From contig NZ_RKHJ01000001.1 of the NCBI RefSeq assembly GCF_003752465.1, forward strand, positions 2,356,001 to 2,420,000: a stretch of DNA of 64,000 bases. The letters run 5' to 3'. The notes below the pieces were generated by a model, which saw nothing but the letters and a program-made list of their open reading frames with translations, was not told the DNA's origin and searched no databases. The DNA is from Agrococcus jenensis. Its GTDB lineage: Bacteria > Actinomycetota > Actinomycetes > Actinomycetales > Microbacteriaceae. The translations under genes were made by a program, and so were the position numbers. Within the stretch, counting starts at the first letter, position 1. Every line of letters starts with the position of its first letter. Shown here one piece after another: positions 57,402-64,000 of this stretch.

Positions 57402-58990
57402 GGGGTTCCCTCGTGGGTGTCGTCCGGAGCGGTCTCGCCGCGCGTGCGGGCGGGCTGCTGTCCCGGCGCCTGCTGTCCCGGCGCCTGCTCGCCCTCGCCG
57501 ATGACGAGCGCCGCCTGCACGAGCCGCTCCTCGGTGATCTCGTCGCCGACGAGCTCGGCGCGCACGGCGCCCTCGAACAGCACGAGCACGCGGTCGCACA
57601 CGGTCACGAGCTCGCGGTCCTCGCTCGAGTTGATGATGACGGTCGCGCCGTCGTCGGCCATGCGGCGGATGATGCGGTAGATCTCGGCCTTCGCGCCGAC
57701 GTCGACGCCCTTCGTCGGGTCGTCGAGCAGCACGACGCCGGGCTCCGTGAGCAGCCACTTGCCGAACACGACCTTCTGGGCGTTGCCGCCGGAGAGGCTC
57801 GAGATCGGGTCGCCGAGGCCGCCGATCTTGATGGCGAGCGCCTCGACCATCGACTCGGCGGCGGTGCGCTCGCGCCGCGCGGAGATGACGCCCGCGCGGG
57901 TGCGGCGCCCGAGGCTCGCGATCGCGAGGTTCTCCTGGATGGGCCGGGGCGGCAGGGTGCCCTGCGTGCCGCGGTCGCCGGGCACGAGCGCGATGCCGCG
58001 CGCCGCCGCGGTGCGCGGCGAGGCGAGCCGCACGGGCTCGCCGTCGACCTCGACGTCGCCGGTGGCGGCGGTCGCGCCGAAGAGCGCGAGCAGCAGCTCG
58101 GACTGCCCCTGGCCCTGCAGGCCGCCGAGCCCGACGACCTCGCCCGCACGGGCCTCGAGGTCGATGCCGCGCAGCGCGCCGCCGGCGAGGCCGCGAGCGG
58201 TGAGGCGCACGCGGCCGCTCGGCCGCTCGCCGTGCTCCCGCTCGACCGCCTGCACGTCGCCGACCATGAGCCGCACGAGCTCGTCGGGCGTCGTGCCGGC
58301 CATCGCCGTCTCGGCGACCGTCTCGCCGGAGCGGAGGATCGTCGCGCGGTCGCACAGCTCGGTGATCTCGTCGAGCCGGTGCGAGACGAAGAGCACGGCG
58401 GTGCCGCGATCGCGCAGCTCCCGCACGATCTCGAACACGACCGCGACCTGGTCGCGGTGCAGCGAGGCGGTCGCCTCGTCGAGGATGAGGATGCGCGGCT
58501 CCCGCAGCAGTGCCTTGCCGATCTCGACGAGCTGCTGCTGGCCGGGCGTCAGCTCGCGCACGGGCTGCTCGGCGTGGACGGCGCCGAGCGCCGGCGCGAG
58601 CCGCTCGAGCACGGGCCGCGCCCGCCTGCGGGCGGCGCGCCCCGACAGGAAGCCCGCGGTGGCGGGCTCGCTGCCGAGCACGAGGTTCTCGCCCACCGTG
58701 AGCTCTGGCACGAGGCTGAGCTGCTGGTAGACGGCGGCGACGCCGAGGCGTGCCGCGGCCCGCGGGGAGCCGATGCGCACCGGCTGCCCCGCGAGCTCGA
58801 TCTCGGCCTCGTCCGGGCGGACGGATCCGGCCAGCACCTTGCCGAGGGTGGACTTGCCGGAGCCGTTCGGGCCCAGCAGGCCGTGGACCTCGCCGCCCGC
58901 TGCGGTGAGGCTCGCGCCCCGCAGCGCGCGGACGCCGCCATAGCGCTTGTGCACGCCGCTGAGGCGCACGAGCGGCGAGGTCTCGGTCAT
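57398..58990 (-). CDS. CUT2 sugar ABC transporter ATP-binding protein (tandem ATPase)
   Basis: This 530-residue protein has two ATPase domains. NBD1 has Walker A GPNGSGKST (40-48), signature LTPGQQQL and Walker B LILDEATASL. NBD2 has a degenerate P-loop (GLQGQGQSEL, 291-300), signature SLSGGNAQK and Walker B LLDDPTKGVD (423-430) with Asp where the catalytic Glu is usual, as expected for the inactive site of RbsA/XylG-type ATPases. A tail of EQAPGQQAPGQQ repeats ends the protein. It is 8 nt after the binding-protein gene. Confidence 0.92.
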   Translation of the reverse strand: MTETSPLVRLSGVHKRYGGVRALRGASLTAAGGEVHGLLGPNGSGKSTLGKVLAGSVRPDEAEIELAGQPVRIGSPRAAARLGVAAVYQQLSLVPELTVGENLVLGSEPATAGFLSGRAARRRARPVLERLAPALGAVHAEQPVRELTPGQQQLVEIGKALLREPRILILDEATASLHRDQVAVVFEIVRELRDRGTAVLFVSHRLDEITELCDRATILRSGETVAETAMAGTTPDELVRLMVGDVQAVEREHGERPSGRVRLTARGLAGGALRGIDLEARAGEVVGLGGLQGQGQSELLLALFGATAATGDVEVDGEPVRLASPRTAAARGIALVPGDRGTQGTLPPRPIQENLAIASLGRRTRAGVISARRERTAAESMVEALAIKIGGLGDPISSLSGGNAQKVVFGKWLLTEPGVVLLDDPTKGVDVGAKAEIYRIIRRMADDGATVIINSSEDRELVTVCDRVLVLFEGAVRAELVGDEITEERLVQAALVIGEGEQAPGQQAPGQQPARTRGETAPDDTHEGTP

Positions 58991-58998
58991 CGTCGGTC

Positions 58999-60066
58999 CT
59001 ACTGCAGGAACTGCTGGACGTCCTCGGCGGAGAGCACCGAGTCGAGCACGTAGGTGTCGGGCTGGCTCTCGACCTCGCCCCAGATCTCGTCGAAGTTCTC
59101 GGCCGTCACGGCCTCCTCGAGCTCCAGCACGATGTTGTGGCCGTCCTGCAGCTGCGACTCGTCGAGCTCGGCGCCCTGCAGCATCGCCATGGCGATGTGC
59201 AGCGCGGTCGCGCCCGTTCCCGGCGGGTTCACGACGCCGATGGACTCGAAGCCGTCGGCCTGCTCGCTCCAGAGCCGGAGGAAGCCGTTGCGGGCCTCGC
59301 CCGACATCACGATCTCGTCCTGCTTCTCGGCGGCGATGAGCGCCTGCAGCACGCCGAGGGCCATGCCGTCCTGCGTCCAGACGCCGTCGATGTCGGGGTA
59401 GGTGGCGAGCAGGTTGCCCATCTCCTGCTGACCCGTGGCCTGGTCCCAGCCGCCGTCAGCGGTGGTGAGCACCTCGATGCCGGCCTCCTCGAACACGGCC
59501 TGCGCCGCGCCCCAGCGGGCCTCGTTGGCGGGGTGGCCCGAGATGCCGTTGACCGCGACGATGCTGCCGCCGTCGCCGACCTTCTCGGCGAGCCACTCGG
59601 CGCTCGTCTCGGCCCACAGCTCCTGGTCGATGCCGACGTTGATGACGCTCTCGGCGGTCACCGCCTGGTCGATCGCGAAGACGAGGATGCCCTGGTCCGT
59701 GGCCTCCTGGAACACCTGGTCGAGCGCGGAGCCCGAGTTGGGGTCGGCGATGATCGCGTCGACGCCGGCGTTGATGAGGTTGCGGACCTGCTGGATCTGG
59801 CCGTTGACGTCGGTGTCGGCGTTCTCGAGCACGAGCTCCTCGAGCGTGCCGGCCTCCTGGTACTCCGCGGCGGCCTCCTCGATGTCGGCCACCATCTGCG
59901 TCCGGTACTCGGAGCCGACGAAGCCGTTGCTGATGCCGATGGTGAAGGGGCCGGCCGCTGCTGCGTCCGATCCGCTGGGGGCCGGCTCGTTCGAGACGGT
60001 CGAGCAGCCTGCGACGACGAGGGTTGCCGTCGCCAGAGCCGCGAATCCGAGTGCGCGCTGTCGCAT
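58999..60066 (-). CDS. CUT2 sugar/polyol substrate-binding lipoprotein
   Basis: This 355-residue lipoprotein has a signal peptide ending in the lipobox VAGC (Cys 21). It then has the Peripla_BP_4 fold: ISNGFVGSEYRTQMV, LVLENADTDVNGQIQQV, NLINAGVDAIIADPNSGSALDQV and FAIDQAVTAESVINVG. Conserved VVNP and DGVWTQDGMALGVLQAL complete two lobes. It should bind a pentose, polyol or similar sugar outside the cell; the ligand is not predictable. The start at 60066 is fixed by AAGGAGG. Operator-like sequences precede it. Confidence 0.92.
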   Translation of the reverse strand: MRQRALGFAALATATLVVAGCSTVSNEPAPSGSDAAAAGPFTIGISNGFVGSEYRTQMVADIEEAAAEYQEAGTLEELVLENADTDVNGQIQQVRNLINAGVDAIIADPNSGSALDQVFQEATDQGILVFAIDQAVTAESVINVGIDQELWAETSAEWLAEKVGDGGSIVAVNGISGHPANEARWGAAQAVFEEAGIEVLTTADGGWDQATGQQEMGNLLATYPDIDGVWTQDGMALGVLQALIAAEKQDEIVMSGEARNGFLRLWSEQADGFESIGVVNPPGTGATALHIAMAMLQGAELDESQLQDGHNIVLELEEAVTAENFDEIWGEVESQPDTYVLDSVLSAEDVQQFLQ

Positions 60067-60096
60067 GTCGATGCCTCCTTGCATCCGTGTCCGCAC

Positions 60097-60115
60097 TTTC
60101 ATGCAGACTGCGAAA
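60097..60115. promoter_or_regulatory. Candidate ROK operator upstream of the CUT2 operon
   Basis: TTTC-ATGCAGACTGC-GAAA is a near-palindrome about 30 nt before the binding-protein ATG. The 111-nt spacer 60067-60177 contains no clear -10. Regulation by the adjacent ROK protein is inferred. Confidence 0.35.
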
Positions 60116-60177
60116 AATGGTGAGGCCAGTGTTGCACGACCGTGCGGCGACGCCTAGCACCGTGGCCGAATCGTGAC

Positions 60178-61326
60178 CTACGCGTCGAGCAGCCGCTCCA
60201 GCGATCCGAAGGCGTCGACCGCGATCGCGGCTGCGCCGAGCAGCGCGCCCTCGCCGTCCGCCGAGGCGGGCACGAGCCTCGGGATGTGCAGCACCCGGCC
60301 GGTGAGGCGGCGCTCGAGCTCCGGGACGACCGTGTCGGCGAGCGGGGCGAAGCGGCCGGCGAGCACGATGACCTCCGGATCGAGCAGCGCGCACACGTTG
60401 GCGAGCGCGACCGCGAACTCGTCGAGCACGCGCCGGGCGAACGCGCCGGCGGGCGACCGCTCCCCCGCTCGCGCGAACACCGCCGCGAAGGGCTCGACGC
60501 CCGCGGGCAGCTCGATGCCGTCGGCGGCCGCGCGCCGCACGAGCCCGGCGGAGCCGAGCTGCGACTCCAGGTCGCCGAAGTCGACGTAGAGGCGGTCGAT
60601 CGAGTCCGGCCCGACGAGCATGCGGCCGATCTGCCCGGCGAAGCCGCGGCTGCCCTCGAGGATCCTGCCGTGCTCGACGATGCCGGCGCCGACGCCCTCG
60701 AAGACGGCGAGCGCCATGAGGCTCGTCGCCTCGCGGTGCTCGCCCCAGCGCGACTCGGCCACGGCGATGAGGTTGGCGTCGTTCCCGACCGCGACGGGCG
60801 CGTCGAGGCGCTGGCGCAGCAGGTCGCCGAGGTGGATGCCGTGCCAGTGCAGCGCGGGCGCGAAGTCGATCGTGCCGTCCGCCTGCACGGGGCCGGGGAT
60901 CGCGACGCCGATCGCGACCGGGCGCCGTCGGCCGTGCGGCGCGTGCCAGGCGGCCTCGATGGCGTGCAGCGTGTGCGCGAGCCGCTCGTCAGCGCCGGGC
61001 GGTGCATCCAGCCGCTCGCTCCAGCGCACGGTGCCGCCGAGGTCGACGAGTGCGAGCGTCGTGTGGTGGTCCGCGACGTCGACGGCGAGCACGGTGGCGG
61101 CCGACTCGTCGACCCGCACCCGCCCGAGCGGCCTGCCGCCGGCGGGTCCGACGGCGCTCTGCTCGACGAGCAGCCCGGCGTCGATGAGCGCGACGACCGC
61201 GCGCGACACCGTCGCGACGCTGAGGCCGGTCGCCGCGGCGAGCTCCGCGCGCGACGCGTCGCCGGCCGTGCGGGCGGCCGCGAGCACCGATGCGCGGTTG
61301 CGCCGGGTCGTCGACTGCGAGCTCAC
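60178..61326 (-). CDS. ROK family transcriptional regulator (no zinc site)
   Basis: This 382-residue protein has an N-terminal winged helix (RASVLAAARTAGDASRAELAAATGLSVATVSRAVVAL) and a ROK fold with AVDVADHHTTLALVDL, GVAIPGPV and GNDANLIAVAE (Asp 183). The ROK zinc/catalytic segment is changed: GEIGH reads GQIGR (231-235) and the CxCGxxGCxE cysteines are absent, so it is unlikely to be a sugar kinase. It is a regulator of the NagC/XylR type next to the CUT2 operon. GTG 61326 is the start. Confidence 0.88.
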   Translation of the reverse strand: MSSQSTTRRNRASVLAAARTAGDASRAELAAATGLSVATVSRAVVALIDAGLLVEQSAVGPAGGRPLGRVRVDESAATVLAVDVADHHTTLALVDLGGTVRWSERLDAPPGADERLAHTLHAIEAAWHAPHGRRRPVAIGVAIPGPVQADGTIDFAPALHWHGIHLGDLLRQRLDAPVAVGNDANLIAVAESRWGEHREATSLMALAVFEGVGAGIVEHGRILEGSRGFAGQIGRMLVGPDSIDRLYVDFGDLESQLGSAGLVRRAAADGIELPAGVEPFAAVFARAGERSPAGAFARRVLDEFAVALANVCALLDPEVIVLAGRFAPLADTVVPELERRLTGRVLHIPRLVPASADGEGALLGAAAIAVDAFGSLERLLDA

Positions 61327-61383
61327 CCGCTCATCCTGCACCCGGCGGCGGCGCGAGGCGCGCCGGGCGCGCGGGGCACCGCG

Positions 61384-61389
61384 TACCCT
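61384..61389 (+). promoter_or_regulatory. -10 box TACCCT, leaderless start of deaD
   Basis: TACCCT ends 7 nt before GTG 61397 in the ROK/deaD divergent spacer. Confidence 0.45.
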
Positions 61390-61396
61390 TGCAGAC

Positions 61397-63181
61397 GTGA
61401 ACGATGCGCAGCCCACCCAAGCCTCCGAGCCCGACGGCGAGCGCACCACGTTCGCCAGCCTCGGCCTCCCTCCCGCCATCCTGAAGGCCCTCGACGACGT
61501 GGGCTACGAGACACCGTCGGCGATCCAGGCCGAGACCATCCCGCCGCTGCTCGGCGGCCGCGACCTCATCGGCCTCGCGTCGACCGGCACGGGCAAGACG
61601 GCCGCGTTCGCGCTCCCCGTGCTCGCCGCGATCGACGTCGCGCGCCGCAGCCCGCAGGCGCTCGTGCTCACGCCCACGCGCGAGCTCGCCGTGCAGGTGT
61701 GCGAGGCGTTCGAGCGCTACGCGGCGCACCTCGGCGGCGTGCACGTGCTGCCGATCTACGGCGGCCAGGGCTACGGCGTGCAGCTGTCGGCGCTCCGCCG
61801 CGGCGTGCACGTCATCGTCGGCACCCCCGGCCGCATCATGGACCACCTCGCGAAGGGCACGCTCGACCTCTCCGGCCTCACGCACGTCGTGCTCGACGAG
61901 GCCGACGAGATGCTTCGGATGGGCTTCGCCGAGGACGTCGACCAGATCCTGCAGTCGACGCCGCCCGAGAAGCAGGTCGCCCTCTTCTCGGCGACCATGC
62001 CGCGGCAGATCCGCGCGATCTCGCAGCAGCACCTGCGCGAGCCCGTCGAGATCACGGTGCGCGGCAGCGCGTCGACGTCGCCGAGCATCACCCAGCGCGC
62101 GCTGATGGTCTCGTACCAGCAGAAGCTCGAGGCGCTCACGCGCGTGCTCGAGGTCGAGCCGTTCGAGGCGGCGATCGTCTTCACCCGCACGCGCAACGAG
62201 ACCGAGACGGTCGCGGAGCGCCTGCGGGCGCGCGGCTACGCCGCCGCCGGCATCTCGGGCGACGTCGCGCAGCCGCAGCGCGAGAAGATGATCGAGCAGC
62301 TGCGCTCCGGCGACCTCGACGTGCTCGTGGCGACCGACGTCGCGGCGCGCGGGCTCGACGTCGAGCGCATCAGCCACGTCATCAACTACGACCTGCCGAT
62401 CGACACCGAGTCGTACGTGCACCGCATCGGCCGGACGGGCCGCGCGGGGCGCACGGGCGACGCGATCAGCTTCGTCACCGCGCGCGAGCGGCGCATGCTC
62501 AGCCAGATCGAGAAGGCGACCCGCGGCACGGTCGCCGTCATGCCGATGCCGAGCGCCGACGAGGTGAACTCGACGCGCCTGACGCGCTTCGACGACGCCA
62601 TCACCGCCGCGCTCGGGCAGAGCGACCGGATCGAGCGGTTCCGCGAGATCGTCGCCCACTACGTCGAGCACCACGACGTGCCGCAGGAGGACGTCGCCGC
62701 TGCGCTCGCCGTCGTCGCGCAGGGCGAGACGCCGCTGCTGCTCGACGAGCGCGCCGACCGCGCGCTGCAAGCGTCGCGCGCCGACCGACCCGACCGGCCG
62801 GACCGCCCCGCCCGCGCTGAGGGCGACGGCGAGCGCCGCTCGCGCCGCGGACCGTCGGATGCGACGACGTACCGCCTCGCCGTGGGCAGCCGCAAGGGCG
62901 TCGAGCCGCGGCAGATCGTCGGCGCGCTCGCGAACGAGGGCGGCCTGGGCCGCGACGACTTCGGACGCATCCAGATCCGCTTCGACCACACGCTCGTCGA
63001 GCTGCCCGAGCTCGACCGCTCGCAGCTCGAGCAGCTCTCGAAGACCCGCATCATGGGTGTGCCGATCGACATCCAGGTCGACACGGGTGCGCGGCCGTCG
63101 CGCGGCGACCGCGGTGACCGCGGTGGGCGCGGGTCCGACGAGCGTCCGCCGCGGAAGCCGCGCCAGGGTCGGGAGCGCTGA
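61397..63181 (+). CDS. deaD: DEAD-box RNA helicase (DeaD/CsdA family)
   Basis: This 594-residue helicase aids ribosome assembly and RNA decay. Q motif FASLGLPPAILKALDDVGYETPS, ASTGTGKT, PTRELAVQ, VGTPGRI, VLDEADEM, SAT, FTRTRNETE, DVAARGLDV and HRIGRTGRAGR are all intact. After the two RecA lobes lies a DbpA-like RNA-binding domain (TTYRLAVGSRKGVEPRQIVGALANEGGL to KTRIMGVPIDIQV) and an Arg/Gly-rich tail. GTG 61397 has no ribosome site; TACCCT at 61384-61389 suggests a leaderless mRNA. Confidence 0.95.
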   Translation: MNDAQPTQASEPDGERTTFASLGLPPAILKALDDVGYETPSAIQAETIPPLLGGRDLIGLASTGTGKTAAFALPVLAAIDVARRSPQALVLTPTRELAVQVCEAFERYAAHLGGVHVLPIYGGQGYGVQLSALRRGVHVIVGTPGRIMDHLAKGTLDLSGLTHVVLDEADEMLRMGFAEDVDQILQSTPPEKQVALFSATMPRQIRAISQQHLREPVEITVRGSASTSPSITQRALMVSYQQKLEALTRVLEVEPFEAAIVFTRTRNETETVAERLRARGYAAAGISGDVAQPQREKMIEQLRSGDLDVLVATDVAARGLDVERISHVINYDLPIDTESYVHRIGRTGRAGRTGDAISFVTARERRMLSQIEKATRGTVAVMPMPSADEVNSTRLTRFDDAITAALGQSDRIERFREIVAHYVEHHDVPQEDVAAALAVVAQGETPLLLDERADRALQASRADRPDRPDRPARAEGDGERRSRRGPSDATTYRLAVGSRKGVEPRQIVGALANEGGLGRDDFGRIQIRFDHTLVELPELDRSQLEQLSKTRIMGVPIDIQVDTGARPSRGDRGDRGGRGSDERPPRKPRQGRER

Positions 63182-63188
63182 CCGCTCG

Positions 63189-63542
63189 GTGCCCCACCCA
63201 GAAGCCCACCTGCCCGAGCCGCGCAGGCGCGCGAGCCTCGAGGTGCTGCGCGCCGAGGCCGCAGACGAGCGCTCGGTGCTCGTCGAGGAGCGCCTGCGCG
63301 CCGGCGAGGACCCCTGGGAGTTCATGACCGAGCTGCCGAGCGTCGACGAGATCGTCGTGCTGCTGCTGCGCGCCGAGCGGATCCTCCTGCCCGCCGCGGT
63401 GCGCCCGGACCACGAGACCAGCGACCGCGTGCTGCGCCGCATCGTCGACGACTACCCGCCGCTCGCCACCACCGTCTGGTCGATGCTGTCGGTGGCGGAG
63501 CCGGAGCGGGCGTGGGCGCCGCGGGTGAGTCGGGCGGGGTGA
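63189..63542 (+). CDS. Hypothetical protein, 117 aa
   Basis: I do not recognise a family. The protein is helical and acidic with the stretch ASLEVLRAEAADERSVLVEERLRAGEDPWEFMTELPSVDEIVVLLLRAERILLPAAV, and an 'R-I-V-D-D-Y-P-P-L' segment near the end. GTG 63189 starts 7 nt after the deaD stop; no good ribosome site is seen. It is probably co-transcribed with deaD and ends just before a strong terminator. Confidence 0.5.
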   Translation: MPHPEAHLPEPRRRASLEVLRAEAADERSVLVEERLRAGEDPWEFMTELPSVDEIVVLLLRAERILLPAAVRPDHETSDRVLRRIVDDYPPLATTVWSMLSVAEPERAWAPRVSRAG

Positions 63543-63561
63543 ACGGGCCCTGGATGCGCGA

Positions 63562-63591
63562 GAAGGGGACGACCCTGGGGTCGTCCCCTTC
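63562..63591 (+). terminator. Intrinsic-type terminator after deaD and the small gene
   Basis: GAAGGGGACGACC pairs with GGTCGTCCCCTTC, a 13-bp stem with a 4-nt loop. The rest of the spacer to 63751 has GC-rich, inverted stretches but no gene. Confidence 0.85.
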
Positions 63592-63751
63592 GTGCTGGTC
63601 GGGATCTTCTCAACCGTGAGGCCGGGAGAGCTCGCTCGCCAGATGGTGAAACCCAGATCGCTCGCTTGCGCTCGCGACGGCGTTGGGTCGGACGATCCAC
63701 TGGATCGTCCGGGTCCTGCAGCTCGAGCTCACCCCGAGCTCACGCGGTTCG

Positions 63752-64000
63752 CTAGATCGTGAAACCCAACGCCCTCATCATCTCGCGGCCGTCCTCGGTG
63801 ATCCGCTCCGGACCCCACGGCGGCATCCACACCCAGTTGATGCGGAACTGCTCCACGACGCCGTCGAGCTTCTCGGCGATCTCGGTCTCGATCACGTCGG
63901 TGAGCGGGCAGCCCGCCGAGGTGAGCGTCATCGAGATCACGAGCGCGCGCTGCTCGTCGTCCCAGGCGAGGTCGTAGACCAGGCCCAGGTCGACGATGTT
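63752..64000 (-). CDS. MIP18/PaaD-like iron-sulfur assembly factor SufT (5' part beyond window)
   Basis: The last 83 codons of a DUF59 protein run off the right edge. The frame is open from 64000 down to TAG 63752. NIVDLGLVYDL, the CPLTDVIETEIAEKLDGV motif with its conserved Cys, and VWMPPWGPERITEDGREMMRALGFTI are the family's signature. SufT-like proteins help load Fe-S clusters, usually next to the suf operon, which would lie to the right. The N-terminal part is missing. Confidence 0.88.
   Translation of the reverse strand, partial: NIVDLGLVYDLAWDDEQRALVISMTLTSAGCPLTDVIETEIAEKLDGVVEQFRINWVWMPPWGPERITEDGREMMRALGFTI

Overview
The window is chromosomal DNA from a high-GC Gram-positive bacterium, almost certainly an actinobacterium of the Microbacteriaceae (an Agrococcus-like organism would fit). 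The evidence is the strong G/C third-position bias, the mycothiol gene mshC, the actinobacterial gene order ppm-lnt-helY-tatC-tatA-pafC-pafB, the corynebacterial-type glgA/glgC pair, small DUF3099 and PspC proteins, and many promoters with a TAnnnT -10 box 6-7 nt from the start codon (leaderless mRNAs). There is no phage, insertion sequence or CRISPR. About 71 protein genes, one tRNA-Leu(GAG) and several intergenic repeat arrays were found. Nearly every gene is an ordinary chromosomal gene.

Layout. 1-13 kb: two GNAT acetyltransferases, an M20 peptidase, a divergent MarR/small-protein pair, a PLP enzyme, a winged-helix AlkZ-like protein followed by a coupled lipid kinase/App1 phosphatase pair, an S9 peptidase operon, and NfeD-SPFH-GDPD. 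14-25 kb: an inverted array of 20-bp units, then a long leftward block: HAD phosphatase, TrmI, an FKBP lipoprotein, PafB, PafC, TatA, TatC, HelY, Lnt and Ppm. These carry out tRNA methylation, DNA-damage regulation, Tat export, RNA processing and lipoprotein acylation. The Pup-proteasome genes that accompany this order in mycobacteria are missing. 25-30 kb: PAC2 protein, MshC, UppP, M20 peptidase, tRNA-Leu. 30-37 kb: PspC, an APH-like kinase, an RibD_C reductase, DinB, SGNH hydrolase, D,D-carboxypeptidase, SpoU methyltransferase, Sir2. 37-46 kb: glycosyltransferase, hydrolase, DnaQ-like exonuclease, a 1.1-kb mosaic repeat region, ribosomal protein L31, an ABC ATPase, glycogen genes glgA/glgC and serB. 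46-53 kb: FabG, DUF3099, a small Cys/His protein, SURF1, a membrane protein coupled to a MerR regulator, a TRIC-like channel, an ABC-F protein and a PEP-mutase/ICL family enzyme. 53-64 kb: BioY, a complete CUT2 sugar/polyol uptake operon (binding protein, ATPase, two permeases) ending in a Gfo/Idh dehydrogenase and facing a ROK regulator, then a DEAD-box helicase and the 3' part of a SufT-like gene.

The least explained material lies between genes. Most of the long spacers between convergent genes carry repeats, usually in two arms facing inwards: 20-bp palindromic units at 14.0-14.5 kb, 19-20-bp units of another sequence at 26.2 kb, and a REP/BIME-like element at 37.2 kb and in six copies at 40.4-41.4 kb. 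Coordinates and motif positions were read by eye. No homology search or folding program was run.
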